A DNA stretch of 64,000 nt, from contig MPNW01000122.1 in NCBI GenBank assembly GCA_011800805.1, positions 228,644-292,643 on the forward strand, read 5' to 3'. Under the pieces are notes generated by a model. The model was not told the origin of the DNA and did no database searches. It saw only the letters and a program-made list of their open reading frames with translations. This document shows, piece by piece, positions 1 to 13,357 of this stretch. The translations under genes and the position numbers were made by a program. Numbering within the stretch: the stretch's first letter is position 1; every line of letters begins with the position of its first letter. Origin of the DNA: Hirudo medicinalis (Eukaryota > Annelida > Clitellata > Hirudinida > Hirudinidae).

Positions 1-3000
1 GCCTACACCTGCTGTCTTATGCCCGACGTCTGCAGCAACTTCTTCACGAGCTTCGGCAGTGAGAATGATGCGAGAAACAAGATGCAGAAGCACATCACAC
101 AACACGTCAAGGATCTCGTCGCATCCAGACAGAGTGGGTTTTTAACTCCAGTATAAGTATTCATTATGCCTTTAATTACCTGCACTTTTGACATGTAATT
201 TGGACATTCCATTGCATTCAGAAACTTATGCACCAAAGTACAATTCACTTGTTATATTATAATGTATTATATTATATTATATTATATTATATTATATTAT
301 ATTGCCAACTTATTGAATATCAACTACTATGGTCAACATACAAATTGGGAATCAACGTTTATAGTAATTTAGGGCATCACTGGTTAAAAATGGTTTATCA
401 TGTTAAATACCACTTAACGGCACTATTAAATTATTATTTTTAGGACATCTGGGAATTAAGTTATTTATTTGGCGATTATTAAATGTCACAAGAAATTAGC
501 AAGTTAGTTTGTACAATTAAGCAATTGTACAATTAATCCTACATGCAGTGATGAAGCAATTCTGTATCATATTCCTTGAGGTCATTGGGCATCTACTTTA
601 ATAAATTAATTAATATTAGCAGTGATGGGACAGCCATTAGGTAACAGTTTGCAGATATTGTATTTATGGCACTTTTATAAGCTTAAATGATGTTTCATTT
701 CAGAGGACAGGTCCTTTGTATTCACTGCTGAGGCTGTTCCAAGCAAAGCAGAAGAAGGTGAGGATTGTTATCATATTTGTTGTTGGAATATTGTTTATCT
801 TGTGGATCTAGGGTTGTTTAGTTTAAAACAATTCCTTATATTTGGCTATAACTGAATGACATTGAACTTAATTAATTCAGTCACCACAACTAAAAAACGA
901 AATCGAGTAAACACTCGCAAATCAGCCAAAGAAGCCCAATCAAAGTTAGCTGCGGGAACTGACGGTCGTGAAGAAGAAAGTGCCACAAAATCTTCCACGA
1001 GCGAAATATCTGCAGCTCCTGTGACTAATACCGAAAACAACGACATAGGCATCGACTTTGAAATCATTGACCTGAATGACATAAAACTGGAGGCAGAGGA
1101 TGAGAGTAGTCAGACTCCTCTTTCTCTTCTCCTTTCTCAGTCGGATGACAGCATCCCCGGTACAAAGGAAAGTCGGAGAAGAAAAAGGAAGGGCGACGAT
1201 GATGGGGACAAAGAATGGAGGATGATGAGGAGGAGTGGAAGGGCCAGGAAAGAGAAGGCCATAGAAACAAGCAACCCGCCCTCTGTCAGGTCAAACGTTT
1301 CTGAAGAATCATCTTCAAGTGAGAAAGAGCAGACAGAAATATCTAAACCTACATATGTCTTCGATAACAAGAGCTCGTGGTGTCTCGATCACAACTACGA
1401 CATGCGACACTATCGTCCATCCAAAGAGGCAGAGCTGGACAATGAAGTTCTGGACGACGAGATCCAATATTGGGAGAAACTGCTGCCATGCTTCAAGCCG
1501 GAAAATATTTCTCGAATTTCAGACAGTGACGTGAGCATTGCTGTTTAATTTCCTGCAGATTTTTTGTTGATTTTCTAATGGCATTATCTTTTATTTTACA
1601 ATAAATTCTCAGATCCCAAATCTGCATTTCTCACTTCAAACAGAGGAGAATGTAGTCCCATGCAAGCTCATCATTCCCATTCTAACAGTAAGCTCAAATG
1701 TGTTTTGTGGATGTCATCCTCTGTTTCTTGTTTTGCTAGTCTCTCTCATCTTGCTGTTGAATTAAAATAGTTTAAAAAGTTCTGTCGATAAAAACATTTC
1801 CAATGATACAAAGTTAAATTAAATCACATGTCCTTATTATGTGACTTATTATGTTGGTCCTTATGGTATGTGATGACCTCCAACCAGGTACCCAGATCCA
1901 GCCTGCCAAGAGACTTGAAGAAGCTTTCCAACAATCCATTTGAAGAGTGTGATGACATTGAACTTCCTCCTTCCGGTATAAAAGGTGAATTGTTTTTCTG
2001 CAAGACATGACAGAGTTTTGAATTTTTTCTATGTTTTCCTATGTTAGTGGCTTTTTGTCACCTTATGTTCAGTTGTTGAGTCAGGTGCTTGACTGGGGTT
2101 CATTTAAATAATCAGAAAAGATTTGGATTGTTTAAAACTTAACAACAATTGAGAATTAAGATTGGTGTCATTAACATTAATGTGTCAGACTAAATTTATT
2201 TTCGGTGTTTACATCAGTCATTTTGATCACTATGTAATTATTAAATGACAACAATTGTCCAAACAATTATCTGTGTTTAGAAATTACTGATTTCTTTAAA
2301 ATTTATTTGCTAAAATCTTGAGTTCAAGTTTAATATTCAATTAGATTCTCTATAAAACTATCACCACAGGTTACAACCCTGACAATGCTGATCCTAGTAG
2401 CACAAAAGCAGGAACATTGAGTGATTTTGAGATTTATAAGGAGGTGGATTTCAGTGTGGATGTCACAGAGGAACAGATCAAGGAGATCGAAGCTATGAGG
2501 GGACGATGGACGCACGACCACATAAGGGTCCGTCTGCTGTTGTGGTCATTCTTTTCATGCTAACAATGTTTTGGAATATTTTAGTTTGCTTTTGCAATTT
2601 TATTTGGAGCTGGTTTTAAAACTGTTTATTTGATGTAACAAATTTAAAAACTGTTAATTAAGCCATGCCTATTTGTTTAATTGAAGAATTATTACTACTA
2701 TAGTTGCTTTATTTACTACTATTAATATTTAGAAAATATGTTATTTTATGTAAATAATAAATAAATGAATAAAAAATAAATGACATTTTATGTGTTTTTC
2801 AGACGCTGTCAAAGTATTACTTGAAAGAACTCGAAGAGAATAAAGGGAAGAACAGAAGAAGGAAAACACTCTGCGGTTGCAAGATTTGCCCAAACAAGAA
2901 GTTCACAGCCATAACCACTCTGTACTACCACTATATAAGCCATACAGGTCTGTGCATTAGACTGTGACTCGTGACGGTCGTACTGTGGATCAGTCTTTGA

Positions 3001-4807
3001 AACATTTCACTGCATTGATAATAATAATAATAATAATAATAATAGTTAATTTATAATGCGCCATTTGCATAGCGTCAGGCGCTATCTATTAGTACTGTAG
3101 ATAATGATAATAATAGTAGCTAATGAAGTATGCAGAAGATTTACTTGGCTAATCTTCTTTATGTTTGCTGTTGAGAACACACTTTTTCACTGTCACAGGA
3201 TAGTAATAGATTACCAGCTACTTAAATGAGATCATTCAGCTTCAATTTGCTCATGGTATTCTGCAACTTCAAAAGATTGTGTATGCATTTATCATTTCTT
3301 AAAGTTTGTTTAAGATAAGTAGCTGAGTAGGTTAAATTCCTGCATGCATTAGTTTAGACATCAGTCATCAGTGTTCAGCCTGTAGGAGGGAGAGCCTTTG
3401 GATATGAACACTATATAAATGGTTGTGCAATTGTAGTGCCTTCCCAACCAATTCCAATACTTAGGATACTCAAAAATTGGCTAAACACTAATAAGTTAGA
3501 AACAGACCAGCCTCTCACCATATAACAAACACGTTACAATTTAATATCGAATTTCACATCTCCATATAATTCATCCACCAATAACATGAGGGCAGATATG
3601 TAGGGTTCCACAATGCTCTACGGACAGTTCTTCCAGCTGTATTTTAACTCATAAAATAACTTCTGCATTTTCTTCATGAACGAGTGATTTTATTACGACC
3701 TAATTTATTGCACTGCAAAGCACATTAATAGTGAATAATACTGAGTGCTGTCCAACAAATTTAATTACCTGAAGTAATGTAAAACAATTTCCAGGTGAAA
3801 AGCCCTTCAAATGTAGCAAATGTGACAAGGGCTTCACGAGGAGACACAGTCTCAATTACCATGCTATGACTCATAGCAACACAAACAGGTTCAAGTGTCC
3901 AGTTTGCCTCAAACAATTCAGGCATACGAGTCATTACAAGGTCAGTGTAAATTCAATTCTTCTATCATATGCGGTTGAAATTATATATTACGATATATTA
4001 GTAAGCTTTTTCTAACGATTCTTGGATTATCATATGCTTTTAGATGGTAATGGTTGCCCCATCATAAATTTAATGATGGGTTTACAGATGCTAATCCATA
4101 AGCTGGCCTTATAATGAACTTTGTCATATAATTTGTTTCAAATTTGCTTTTGTCATTTGGTAAGCAGTTTTGGTGGTCTGACATTTGCCTATTTTTATTG
4201 GACTTAAACTGCAATTAATTCTTTACATTCTCAGGATCATGTAAAACAGCACACAGGCGAAGATGAGTGCCACTGCAAGCTCTGCAACACGACATTCAAA
4301 AGCAAAACGGCATTCAATCGCCATCTGAAGACAAAACACAACATCATAATCGTAGGGTCGAATAAGGCTTCTCGGGTCATGAGTCCCAGCAAGATCAACC
4401 AACTTCATTTGGAACAAGAAGCCGAAGCCAAGGCCGGTCAGAACTCCGTCATCATGGGCACCGTCGAAAGCTCTGGCATTCTCTCCACCATTATCAGCAA
4501 CGGGCCAACCCAACAAAATGCGGACGTGCCGAATCAGTCACAATCTTCTTCGACCACGATCTCTCAATCTGGCAACACATTGGAAGCTTTATTAAGTGAA
4601 AAATCTTTCTTGGATTCTAATTTTGGCTTCAACATAAAAACAGAACCCTTGGATGTGCCGGGCGATTCGGGCGTGATGCCTGCCAACGTCATCCTCATCC
4701 AGCCCGAAGAATTTTCCAACGAACAGGATCAGTCGGCTGCAATCAATAAAGCGATAATGAGAAGACAGCCTAGAATACTTAAGCCCAGGATTGGATCGAA
4801 ATCTTAA
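1..4807 (+). CDS. C2H2 zinc-finger protein, copy A (5' end outside window)
   Basis: Exons read as 1-133, 704-757, 881-1530, 1649-1687, 1888-1984, 2370-2527, 2803-2947, 3795-3940 and 4235-4807 (stop). Every junction has AG/GT and phase carries through. The first exon encodes a C-C-x5-C ... H-x3-H cluster (CCLMPDVC, then HITQH), an atypical zinc-finger-like module. After a long acidic, Ser-rich linker come four C2H2 fingers: CKICPNKKFTAITTLYYH, then FKCSKC, FKCPVC and CHCKLC. Fingers 2 and 3 are joined by the TH-SNTNRFKC linker. The C-terminal exon carries IKTEPLD, a psi-K-x-E sumoylation-type motif. By family this should be a nuclear DNA-binding regulator; targets are unknown. It is a tandem paralogue of the gene at 7214-11845, with the same exon plan but clearly diverged protein, except for the identical first 127 bp. 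The family name is not recognised. Confidence 0.85.
3019..3086 (+). repeat. Dispersed repeat linked to an ATA array (copy 1)
   Basis: An ATA array is followed by a segment reading TTTATAATGCGCCATTTGC and then ATAGCGTCAGGCGC. The reverse complement recurs at about 55030-55080, and the GCATAGCGTCAG core recurs at 31290-31320. Three copies in one 64-kb window point to an interspersed element, perhaps a short non-autonomous one. Confidence 0.6.
3375..3445 (+). repeat. SINE-like repeat copy 1
   Basis: The segment ends in TATATAAATGGT, a short spacer and TAGTGCCTTCC. The same tail and a similar GGGAG/GCC-rich head occur at 24481-24552. It lies in an intron of zinc-finger copy A. The family assignment is inferred only from the two copies seen here. 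Confidence 0.45.
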
Positions 4808-7213
4808 GCTAGATGTTCAGACCACATTTAATTACTTCAACCATGTTTTGTTTATCAAAACTATTTCTTGCACAAGTTCAGATAGAAATCTTATTTTCTC
4901 CCTTCTGCTCATAGGACATTTTATTATCCTTCTTTGGTAAATTTATTTAAATTTATTTTTCCATTTATTTGAGCAGACAACTTTTCTTTCATTTGGTTCA
5001 TATTAGATTATTTTTACCATTTCTTTCCCATTTAAAGATTAGAACTTCACATTTCTTTTTTGAACTGTGGGACTATTTTTTGCAGTCTATGATTTGTTTT
5101 TGGTGTGAATGTGTGCCATAACCTTTTGCTTGAAGCTTTAATTTAGTTACCATATTCAATCATCACTGAGTATACCCGTAATAGTTGAATGTTATACTAG
5201 GAATTATACAGCTAAAAAGTGAAAAACATCTTGACTGCCTTTTCAAATAAAGGTTAATGGCCGACTATTTACAATGTTTTTGGTTATAAATATTTATCTG
5301 TGTCGGCCATTTGTATTAGATAATAAAATGTTGTGAAGAATCGAATGCACGACCAAAACTAAACTAAACCCTTTCGTTTGAGAGGCGGATATCTGGACAA
5401 GATAAATTCCTCGGTAGAAAGCTCCTGTTAACCCTAATTGGAGTTTGAATGTTTAGTCTGTCTTAGTACAAGAAGCTTTGCCATTTAAATTCAATGTAAT
5501 TATTCTGGCATTATAGGGAATTTAGATGCTCCTGCAGAAACTTTTGAAATGTCAGTTAATGAAGTTAAGTGCGGTTATTTTTGTGCGGGTCGTGAATCCC
5601 GCTCTTTTCTAGTTAAAGACAATGTAATTCTTAATTAATGAGCGAATGGAATGAGCGAACTTCGAATCGGGAATTGTCACGCGGGTTAAACCTTTGGCGA
5701 ATAATTCTGCTTGGCTTTGAGTCCATGGCGAGTCATCTTATGAGTTCTGTTTTCGTCTATGTGACAAATCCAGTTGAAACTGCAGAACTCATTTTCGGTT
5801 GTCGATTTCTGATGTCGCCGTTAATGTCCACATGTGGTGAATCATTACTAAAAATGAATTTTCATTGATTTAAGTGAATTTTCAAATGATTTGATTAGGA
5901 TGAAATCTGCTTTGGTAGGCATATTCATTGCCCTATGTGTTTTTGAGATGTCCAATCTTAATGATCTTGAGCCAAAAAGTGAACTCTTTAGAAGTAATGA
6001 AGCATTTATAGAGCGCCCTGATCAAATGGTGAAAGAATAAGGCATGCAGCACTAATATTGATAAAACAGTTAAAGACTAAATCTTTAAATATTAAAGCAT
6101 TAAAGTCAGTAGGATCGTCAACTATGCGAGAGCCGCAACTTTGGCAATAAAGTGTTCTCGATCATAAAGTTTGGAAATTTAGTTCTGAGACCGTATAAGT
6201 GCTCGAGAACATTTCACAGAATCTCAGATATTTTGTTGAAGTGGATGATGCACAGACTGTCAGCTCGACCAACCTCTACTACCGAATGAAATTTTTACAT
6301 ATTAATTAATAATTAGTTCATAAATGTAAAAAACAAAACACCAAATAATTTGTAAAAACCGACATCAAAATTTTTACAATTAATAAACTTTAAAACATCT
6401 ACATTAATTATGAAAGAGGCTTTAATATTTTATTACTCAGAATCATCGACTTAGAAGCTTTTTAATAACATAATTTATTTGCGATAGCAGAAATTACAAG
6501 TTTAAAAATCTGCCTGATTTAAAATTTTTCTCGCACGAAATTCAACTTCTGCTTCTTGGCGCTCATTGCTTATTTTAAACAGTCAGCAACTGTTTGGGTG
6601 GTCATTTATCGACCGTATTTTGGTGAAATAGTTTGATTTTGTTTCTAAATGTCATTAGAAATAACATTGGGTTTCAAGCAGATGTCAGGTATTTTTTTAA
6701 TCAATTGAAAACATTAATTGATATTAAGTTTATTATTTTATTTGTCTGCCATTTTAAGAATATTTTTGTTCTGATATTGCTACTAGAACAACCCTAGTTG
6801 TTACGAATATGAAGTGGTTACATAACAATTAATGGTAATTTTTTCATTAAATGGTTATCCGATATTGAATATAAAAAATATTATTGGTGCCAGTAATTTG
6901 CTGGTATTGTTATTTTGTAAAATGATCGCACTGGCAGATTCCGTGGGCTATTAATTTTAATAAACAATCTAAGTTAGTGATTAAGTAATATATATTTAAG
7001 CTTGAGCTTGTTCTTATTTTGATTTATGATGTATTAAGATTTATGATGTTTCAAGAATTCACAAATTTTTTGTCGGTATTTTGCAGAAGGCGGCAACAAC
7101 AAATATCTTATTAGATATTATTAGACAAAATAATTTTAATCTTTTAGATACATTAAGGCATACATACGTTTATTTTAACGTGTACAATTACATGCAACTG
7201 TTTTGTAACTCAG
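4808..7213. other. Intergenic stretch between the two zinc-finger paralogues
   Basis: No convincing coding exon is seen. AATAAA at 5246-5251 and again at 5322-5327 are candidate poly(A) signals for copy A. The missing first exon and promoter of copy B probably lie here. A frame open from 7087, behind a good acceptor (pyrimidine-rich tract ending TTTTGCAG), runs into the first confident copy B exon, so that exon may start at 7087 instead of 7214. Confidence 0.5.
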
Positions 7214-10200
7214 AATACGATTTCGGCCTCTCGAAGATAAAAGAAGAGCCAATGGACTCTGGTTATGGTGCTGGAAAAACACTTCTGCTGACAGACCTCG
7301 ATGGCCAGATGGAAGTAAAACAGGAGCCCCTTGGTGTGCCTCTTAGAAATGGTACGATTTACAGTTGGAATTATTTTTTGGTTTTATCGATTAGTAGATG
7401 AATTGATGACTTATATGTCTTGAAATGTTCTTAGATGCTCCAGTAGACCAGAATATTTTCTCAAGAAGTGAAGAAGTGAAGCCCAGAAGAACCACCAGAA
7501 AGTCGAACAACATCCTCGTATCTCGTAACGCAAATGACTCGTTAGTCAGGAAAGCACGAAAAAATATCGTAAGGAAATATTGGGATTTTCAAAATATTTA
7601 AAACGCTAATCTAGCTAAATTATTAATATTGAAAATAAACTTGAAGACAAATCGTATGATGATAGTATAACTACAACGATAATATTAGTAATATTCATAA
7701 AATGTTATTATTGATGTTATGATTTATTTGCATTCAGGTCAAGCAGATACATACTCTGGATGATATTGCTAGCATGAACGGCAAGCAACTTGTTCAGAAT
7801 TTTTCAGAACTGTCCTTCAACGAGATGACCAAGTACTTTGCCTACACCTGCTGTCTTATGCCCGACGTCTGCAGCAACTTCTTCACGAGCTTCGGCAGTG
7901 AGAATGATGCGAGAAACAAGATGCAGAAGCACATCACACAACACGTCAAGGATCTCGTCGCATCCANGCCTACACCTGCTGTCTTATGCCCGACGTCTGC
8001 AGCAACTTCTTCACGAGCTTCGGCAGTGAGAATGATGCGAGAAACAAGATGCAGAAGCACATCACACAACACGTCAAGGATCTCGTCGCATCCAAACAGA
8101 GTGGGTTTTGAATGTCAGTCCTTTCATTTGGACATGATTTATGCATTAAATGATTTAATCATGTACTTGTGTACTTTTCGCTAAGATATTACATCCCTAT
8201 TATTAAACTTTCATGAAATCATAAAATCGACTGACGTGTCGAACATGTCTTCCAATTCCGAATTGTTATAGCGATATTGTACATATTCTGAGCAATAAAC
8301 TGTTAACTAAGTATCTTCATTTGTATTTGAATGATGTAATCATGTGACGATGACATGAAATGACGTAATGCTGAACCTTGTGATGTTGTTTGCAGGAGAC
8401 AAATCCTTTTCATTCACAGCTGAAGCAGTTGTCAGCAGGGCAACCGTTGAAGGTGAGATTTTGTAAAGATTTACATTTCAACAACTTATAGGATTGTTAA
8501 TATTGTTTAAACGAGAGATTGAAAATAATGTTTCTTAGCACTTTCAAATTGATAAATCCTTGACCTGAATGTTTCCGACACATTCCAGTTTCAACGAAAA
8601 AGCGTGTTCGTCCCCAGCAGCCCTCCACAGGTCCACCGAATAAAGTTAGCAGATATGTTGAGTCTTTCTCGGACATTCCGAATTCGACAGAGTCTGCAGA
8701 TGTATCACATGCTGATGCGGTATTTACGGGCGCACCATACATAAACATACATGTATCACCCCTAGAAACACCAGATGATGATCAGCCCTTAGACCTACGA
8801 ACCACGTTTCGGTCACAAGAATTCGGAGAAATTATATATTTCCAAGAGGAAGAAATGCTCGATATAGGGTACAGTGTTGAAGTTGACAGTCAACAGATAG
8901 AGTCGGGGAAGGATGAATCTTGTTACTTGTCAGACGAAGAGTCTGCTTTAGTCATTCAGGAAGATGAAGAAAATGCAGATGCTACTTGGAGCTTTCGCAG
9001 TAAGAAAATTGGAAGTTTTGACGACGACGAAGAAGAATGGACGTTTCAGAAAAAGCCAGCCAAGAGGAACAGGGAAGGCAAAGAACTCGTGAAGTCTACA
9101 AATGAGTCTTCTTCCAATTCGCCCGATGTTTTGTCGTCTGATCGCAATTCGTACGACATAGACGATATTACTTTTGATCTCAAAAATGTGTGGCTCTTGG
9201 ATCATAATTACGACGCGCGACACCACAACCAGACAGGAGGAGAAAGTCAGGCGATTGAAGATATGGACGATCAGCTCAGCCACCACGAGAAACCTCATCC
9301 AGGTTTTGACCGAGGAGCAACCGATAGGATCGACGATGGCAACGTAAGTATCATTTCTCCTCTGTTATCCATCTTCAGTCTGTCTCCATGCTGTTTCACT
9401 CCAACAGCTTCCGACATTGCATTTTTCGTGTCCATCAGATGAGAATGAGATTCCATCGAAGCTCATCATTCCCATTGTGAGAGTAAGCCTCATTTCGGAG
9501 TGGCCATTAACAATTCGCCTGCCGATCACGATCTTTTAAGTAACTTATGTCCCTCAAATAAGATGAGCCATTAATTTTTTGTATTGCTAATTATGAAATG
9601 TTAGTAGCAATTCTGGAATTTCTGGGGTTTCTTACAGAAGTAAGAAATAATAATAATAATAATGTGATCGTGAAAGTGAAATATAATGACAGCCCTGAAA
9701 TCTTTTAAACAACTTCCAAATAAAAAATGTTGTTAATTAATAGGTGCCTTTGCCTAACCTGCCGAACTTGATTCAACTTCTAAACGAACCTTTCCCTGAG
9801 GATAGCAGCGACATCGAAGAACCTCCATCGAAACGACATAAAGGTTAGTTTTGGCGACATTAGTTCTTTTATAAATTCTTTCATCGGCTTCCTTCCACCA
9901 AAATCATTCTGTGGATTCCACTCTAAAACAGCCCATTGATTTGAAACTCCTTGGTATTAATCTGCTTGCAACCATTCGAACACGTGTCTTTCAGGTTTCA
10001 ACATAAAAACCGAGCACTCAAATTCGACAGAAGATGAAGATGAACAACATCATCCCAATCAAACCGCTGAACCGATTCGACTTGCATCAGAGGAAGAAGT
10101 CAAAGAAATTGAGGCGATGAGAGGTCGCTGGACGAAGGAGCACGAGAAGGTGTGAAGGCTTTCATCTTTACTTGTTCAAATATGATATCGCATTAATGTT

Positions 10201-10846
10201 TTCTTCTATTTCATTCATTTTAAACTTTAAATGTACTTTCTTGCATTTCTGATTACATGGTGGATGACATAAGTTAATTAACGAAATTAATTAATTTACA
10301 TGATTAAACTACTTATTTAAGAACCAATTTTTCATATTTTCAGATCCTAGCCAAATACTACCTTAAAGAACACGAAGAAAATAAAGGCAAGAATAAGAGA
10401 CAAGGAGGGCCGTGGGTCTGCAAGATTTGTCCTGACAAGCAATTCACCGCTGGCACCACGCTGAGCTATCATTACAAAAGTCACACTGGTCGGTTAAAAA
10501 CAAGTTCATATGGTTAATTAAGTCCAATTCATACATCGAAAGGTGAAGCGTCCAGCTTTATTTAGTCATCATTCGATGTCTAAATGTAGATTATAGCTAA
10601 CAATCACTTTATTATGGTTTATTGGTTGATTTACAGGCGAAAAATCTTATCAATGCAGTGATTGTTTTAAAACATTCACAAGAAAACACAGCCTCGACTA
10701 TCACACAATGACGCACACCCAAACAAATAGGTTCAAGTGTCCCTTCTGCGACAGACAATTCAGACATACAAGTCATTATAAAGTTGGTTGTCTCCATTTA
10801 TTTTCAATGCAATTGACCTCATACTTATGATTTAATTAATTAATTA

Positions 10847-10901
<55 letters not shown>

Positions 10902-10931
10902 TATGAATCAACGCTTCCTCACCAAGCGAAN

Positions 10932-11003
<72 letters not shown>

Positions 11004-11845
11004 TATGAATCAACGCTTCCTCACCAAGCGAAACTTGAAGGCTTCGCAGTAATGCAATGCTCTCCTTATAAGAGAACCAAGATCGTCTCTGACGCTTCGC
11101 CATAAAAATTTATTAATATTATTATCAAAATAATCATAAAATTTAGCAGGCATAGCTATTATCCAATAGCATTTAGAGGATATAACAAACGCGTTTTAGT
11201 AAAGAGTCACCAATATATGACGATGATGACGATGACTATAATTAATTATTCAATCTGATCACAACAGCGGATTTGAAGTCGAGCATTTGTCGTAACTCAC
11301 TGTTAATTTGTCTCCATCAGAATCACGTGGAACAACATAAGGGCGAAGAAACCTTTCACTGTGACGTCTGCAGCATGACCTTCAAGAGCAAGACGACCTT
11401 CAAGCGTCACATGAAGTCCAAACACAACGCCAAACTGTCTCCAAGCAACAAGGTGTCCAGAGTCATGGACCTGAGCACGATAAACGAGCTTCATCTCAAG
11501 TCTGTAACTGGTAATAATTCCACCAACAACGAAGAGGAAGAAAATGTCACTGAGAACGTGTCAATTGATGCAAATACAAATGGCATCTCAGATGCCAGTG
11601 ATTCTCAATCTGAAACACTAAATGGACAAGCAGACATCGATCACCCAACCGGAAACCCTATGGACCACGGATTGAATTTCACGGTGAAGACAGAACCCTT
11701 GGATGATCCTTTTTTCGGAGCTCTGTCAGACAAAGTAATTGTAATACAACCTCTGGATGAGGAATATCCAGTTCCCAGTATAAAGCCAAAGTATAAGCCC
11801 AGCATTTCGTGGCGTCCGTTGGGGAAAAAATCGAGACGGAAGTAA
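7214..11845 (+). CDS. C2H2 zinc-finger protein, copy B (tandem paralogue)
   Basis: Exons: 7214-7351, 7435-7568, 7738-8100 (contains a 128-bp assembly duplication including the n at 7967), 8396-8452, 8589-9343, 9444-9482, 9744-9843, 9995-10149, 10344-10488, 10637-10782 and 11321-11845 (stop). With the duplicated 128 bp discounted all phases close, giving at least 809 residues; the first coding exon is not identified. Order of domains: N-terminal IKEEPMD and VKQEPLG (psi-K-x-E sumoylation-like motifs), the CCLMPDVC/HITQH atypical finger, an acidic linker, the EAMRGRWT segment shared with copy A, four C2H2 fingers (CKICPDKQF, YQCSDC, FKCPFC, FHCDVC), and a C-terminal VKTEPLDDP motif. It is a probable nuclear transcription regulator. 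AATAAA at 12203-12208 could serve as poly(A) signal. Only the general C2H2 class is recognised, not an orthologue. Confidence 0.85.
7840..8094. repeat. Unmerged 127-bp contig overlap around a single n
   Basis: 7840-7966 and 7968-8094 are the same 127 bases on either side of one n at 7967. They lie inside an exon of zinc-finger copy B and create a false frameshift. The same 127 bases also form 1-127. This is best read as two contigs sharing a graph vertex that were placed end to end without collapsing the overlap. Confidence 0.9.
10850..11032. repeat. (ATA)n microsatellite with duplicated flank around an n
   Basis: A long ATA array runs to about 10902, followed by a unique flank ending at the n at 10931. 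A second ATA array follows, and the same flank then ends at 11032. The array and flank are therefore probably one copy assembled twice, with a different apparent repeat length. It lies in the last intron of zinc-finger copy B. Confidence 0.8.
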
Positions 11846-13357
11846 TAGGTGACTTTCAGGACCACCAAGTTCTTCTATTTGTTTTTCGTCGTTTTTTAAA
11901 GAGAATTTGTTTGTAATAGCGAAATCTTGTTGTTTCCTCATTGTTGATTTATTTATGTAGTTCTAAACGTCAATTCATTGGACTTGGATTAACTCGAATT
12001 TCCCATTTCGAATAATTTTTGTTTAGCGAATGACAATTCCGTTGCAATTCAATTTTTTTTTTAATTTAAGATTCATAAATTTATTGTATATATTTCGCTT
12101 ATTTTCATTAAACGCATTTTTGTGATTATTTTGGTGTGTCTTACCATTAAGATTTTTATAAATCTATTAATAATGATTTAGCTTAATTTTTTAAAGTGGA
12201 TCAATAAATTTAAAGAACTGTTATTCGTAGGAAATCGATTCAAATGGCTGTCTTTTATTAAATAATTATTGAAGTTTATAATCTTTGGCACACAGTGTGA
12301 GCAGTTAATCCTAACGTGTATCACTCAAAATATATCGAAAACTTTTCCAAACAAATTGCAGTGGAAGAAAAACCAGAAGTTTGAAAATAAAGAAAATAAG
12401 GACTCAGCAAGACTATTGGATATATATCACATACACTATCATACATCACACAACAGAAATGATTACTTTCAGGATTAAAATAGATGCGATTAATTAATCA
12501 CAAGTTGTTGATATCCCCTGAGAAGATATTCTGACAAACTAATTTATTCGAAATGATAATTCGAAAAATTAAATTCGCGAGGAAATGAATAGACCTCCTT
12601 GCAGTTACGTATATCGAATACACATATCAATAAATCAGAAAATTGCAATTAGAACGAACAGAAGACATGGTCATCTCTTTTAGAGGTTAAAAACTTACAC
12701 ATGTAACTTAGCTTAAACCTTTTAGTAAAAAAAAGTAATTTATCCATGCATTATTTGAAGCATTATTGGAATCTAATACAAAGGAACTTTAAATAAATTT
12801 AAATGTAAAAGACTTGATATCAATTTTTAAAGATTGAAAAAAAATTCATAAGCAAAATGGATATAAAATATTGGCTTATATTTGCATCAGCAAGCGGCTT
12901 AAGGGTGAACGACCACGCCCTGAGTTCCATGAATATAATTAAGCGTCCCATTATAGATCACTCTCAGACATGAATTATTAATTAGACCTAGACAACAAAG
13001 ACTCTCCGACAAATATAAAGTTCATTTTAGTCACAAAAATTGATTGAGCATGTTGATTAAAATTATTAAAATACTACTTAATTAATTTAGAATAGTTTCT
13101 TCGAAAAAATCGTGCATCTTGCTCAAGCTTGCGACATTTAAATAGCAAAATTAATTATTTCTAATTACACATTAAATTTAATGTTATTACTTAATTATTA
13201 TTCTTTATATCAAACATAAAGTTACAAAGTTTACATTTAAAATATTCATGGTATAGCATTTATTTACTTTTAGATGGTGCGTAAGAATTTCTATGTTACA
13301 GTCTAGTAGGAGACTTGCATAACAATCCGAAGGCGTTCGCAAAGCCTTAATCAAAAT
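11846..13357. other. Intergenic stretch before the ING-like gene
   Basis: AT-rich sequence holding the 3' UTR of zinc-finger copy B (AATAAA at 12203-12208) and presumably the promoter of the ING-like gene. No ORF here looks like a conserved protein and no structured repeat stands out. Confidence 0.5.

Noticed and set aside
7774..8184. 136-codon and 63-codon plus-strand ORFs across the n at 7967
   Set aside because: They are frame artefacts of the duplicated 127-bp contig overlap; the true frame is the zinc-finger exon.
10840..11103. Minus-strand ORF of long poly-Leu
   Set aside because: Translation of the ATA/TAA microsatellite only.
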